A DNA stretch of 64,000 bases from the NCBI GenBank assembly GCA_964584305.1, contig CAZOZL010000011.1, forward strand, positions 1 to 64,000. Direction: 5' to 3'. The notes below the pieces were generated by a model that made no database searches, was not told the DNA's origin, and saw only the letters and a list, made by a program, of their open reading frames with translations. Position numbers and translations under genes: made by a program. Below are positions 63,428 through 64,000 of this stretch, piece by piece; position 1 is the stretch's first letter, and the number at the start of each line of letters is the position of its first letter. The stretch is from SB11 sp964584305 (GTDB lineage Bacteria; Bacteroidota; Bacteroidia; UBA8524).

Positions 63428-63447
63428 TTAAATTTCTATTAATCAGG

Positions 63448-64000
63448 TTATGCTTTTACTAAAGTGCCTACTTTATCGCCTTTTGTAAGATTAACAAAAT
63501 TACCTTCTTTGTTCATATCAAAAACTATAATGGGTAAATTATTTTCTTTACACAAAGTAATGGCGGTTAAATCCATTACATTTAATTCTTTTGCATATAC
63601 TTCGTCATAAGTTACTTCATCGTATTTTGTGGCGGTGGGGTCTTTTTCAGGGTCGGCGGTATAAATACCATCTACCCGTGTACCTTTTAGCACTACATCA
63701 GCTTCTATTTCAACGGAGCGTAATGCGGCAGCAGTATCAGTAGTAAAATATGGGTTACCAGTACCCGCACCAAAAATAACTACCCTGCCTTTTTCTAAAT
63801 GGCGCATAGCACGGCGGCGAATAAAAGGTTCGCATATTTGTTCCATTTTTATGGCACTAAGCAAGCGCGTTTTTAATCCTAAACTCTCAATAGCCCCTTG
63901 CAATGCCATAGCATTAATTACCGTAGCCAGCATCCCCATATAATCGCCTTGGGCTCTATCTACTAAGCCGCCTTGTACACCTTGTACTCCTCTAAAAATA
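63448..64000 (-). CDS. pyrH: UMP kinase, C-terminal part (runs off the window)
   Basis: The frame is open from the window edge (64000) to the stop at 63448-63450, giving the last 183 residues of an enzyme that is normally about 235 long. Family landmarks are GDYMGMLATVINAMALQ, GRVVIFGAGTGNPYFTTDTAAALR, VLKGTRVDGIYTADPEKDP and NVMDLTAITLCKENNLPIIVFDM. The enzyme phosphorylates UMP to UDP in the pyrimidine pathway and forms hexamers. The first about 50 residues, with the ATP-binding glycine motif, lie beyond 64000. The terminator follows after 21 bases. Confidence 0.95.
   Translation of the reverse strand, partial: IFRGVQGVQGGLVDRAQGDYMGMLATVINAMALQGAIESLGLKTRLLSAIKMEQICEPFIRRRAMRHLEKGRVVIFGAGTGNPYFTTDTAAALRSVEIEADVVLKGTRVDGIYTADPEKDPTATKYDEVTYDEVYAKELNVMDLTAITLCKENNLPIIVFDMNKEGNFVNLTKGDKVGTLVKA

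Larger units (their letters stand above)
62937..63447. other. Intergenic region with inverted-repeat-bounded segment
   Basis: 511 bases with no plausible gene. It contains a near-perfect inverted pair AAGACCGTTACAA (63116-63128) and TTGCAACGGTCTT (63316-63328; 12 of 13 match) enclosing about 190 bases of non-coding DNA, and the pyrH terminator at 63392-63427. A C-rich stretch lies near 63179-63205. Confidence 0.6.

Overview
The window is low-GC chromosomal DNA from a member of the Bacteroidota. The evidence is: several very large surface proteins with PKD-like repeats and the gliding-motility-associated C-terminal (CHU_C) domain, a PorZ-like type IX secretion protein next to recO, methionine synthase split into two genes, the ileS - DksA-like - lspA gene order, promoters of the TTTG-N19-TAnnTTTG type, and no visible Shine-Dalgarno pattern. 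It is almost certainly a draft or metagenome assembly: 100 Ns at 12395-12494 are flanked by an exact 55-base duplication of the dnaK 3' end, as expected when overlapping contig ends are scaffolded without merging. I cannot name a genus.

Layout. 1-4160 is an accessory region: a decayed RHS fragment, the 5' stub of a truncated gene, and two tandem secreted paralogs (518 residues each from the preferred starts), separated by three copies of one roughly 110-bp terminator/promoter module. 4179-10302 is mostly housekeeping on the minus strand (cysteine desulfurase, agmatinase-type ureohydrolase, RluA-type pseudouridine synthase, panB, a secreted LamG-like/coiled-coil protein), then a plus-strand lipoprotein. 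10465-14150 holds dnaK, the assembly gap, and a two-gene cassette (glycine-zipper lipoprotein plus membrane protein) bounded by two copies of the same terminator. 14263-18434 is the split methionine synthase with a four-helix-bundle (S23-type) gene between the halves. 18492-24902 has two unknown membrane proteins, a DUF1697 protein, a hemerythrin-type RIC protein, an ABC exporter pair and a secreted WD40 protein. 25208-30892 is a 1894-residue repeat protein. 30960-31407 holds a tRNA-Ser/tRNA-Pro operon with promoter, terminator and a degenerate tRNA copy. 31421-44133 is core genome: recO, porZ, an MMPL/RND transporter, ileS, a DksA-like gene, lspA, pdxH, ffh and a DCC protein. 44126-51903 carries two divergent giant CHU_C proteins. 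51908-59415 has a PAP2 phosphatase and a TetR/TolC/adaptor/RND efflux operon. The end has a small lipoprotein, a large AsmA-like protein and a pyrH gene cut off by the window edge.

How parts fit together. The three giant PKD/CHU_C proteins are probable cargo of the type IX secretion system and PorZ is probably part of its surface attachment machinery. LspA would process the lipoproteins seen here and Ffh would target membrane proteins. The two metH halves together rebuild the full cobalamin-dependent enzyme. The TetR-RND operon is a self-contained efflux unit with a candidate operator.

I did not find a convincing new defence or biosynthetic system. The stretches most worth a second look are the terminator-bounded cassette after dnaK with its 12-bp tandem repeat, the repeated module around the duplicated secreted proteins, the degenerate tRNA copy, and a non-coding segment with near-perfect inverted ends before pyrH.
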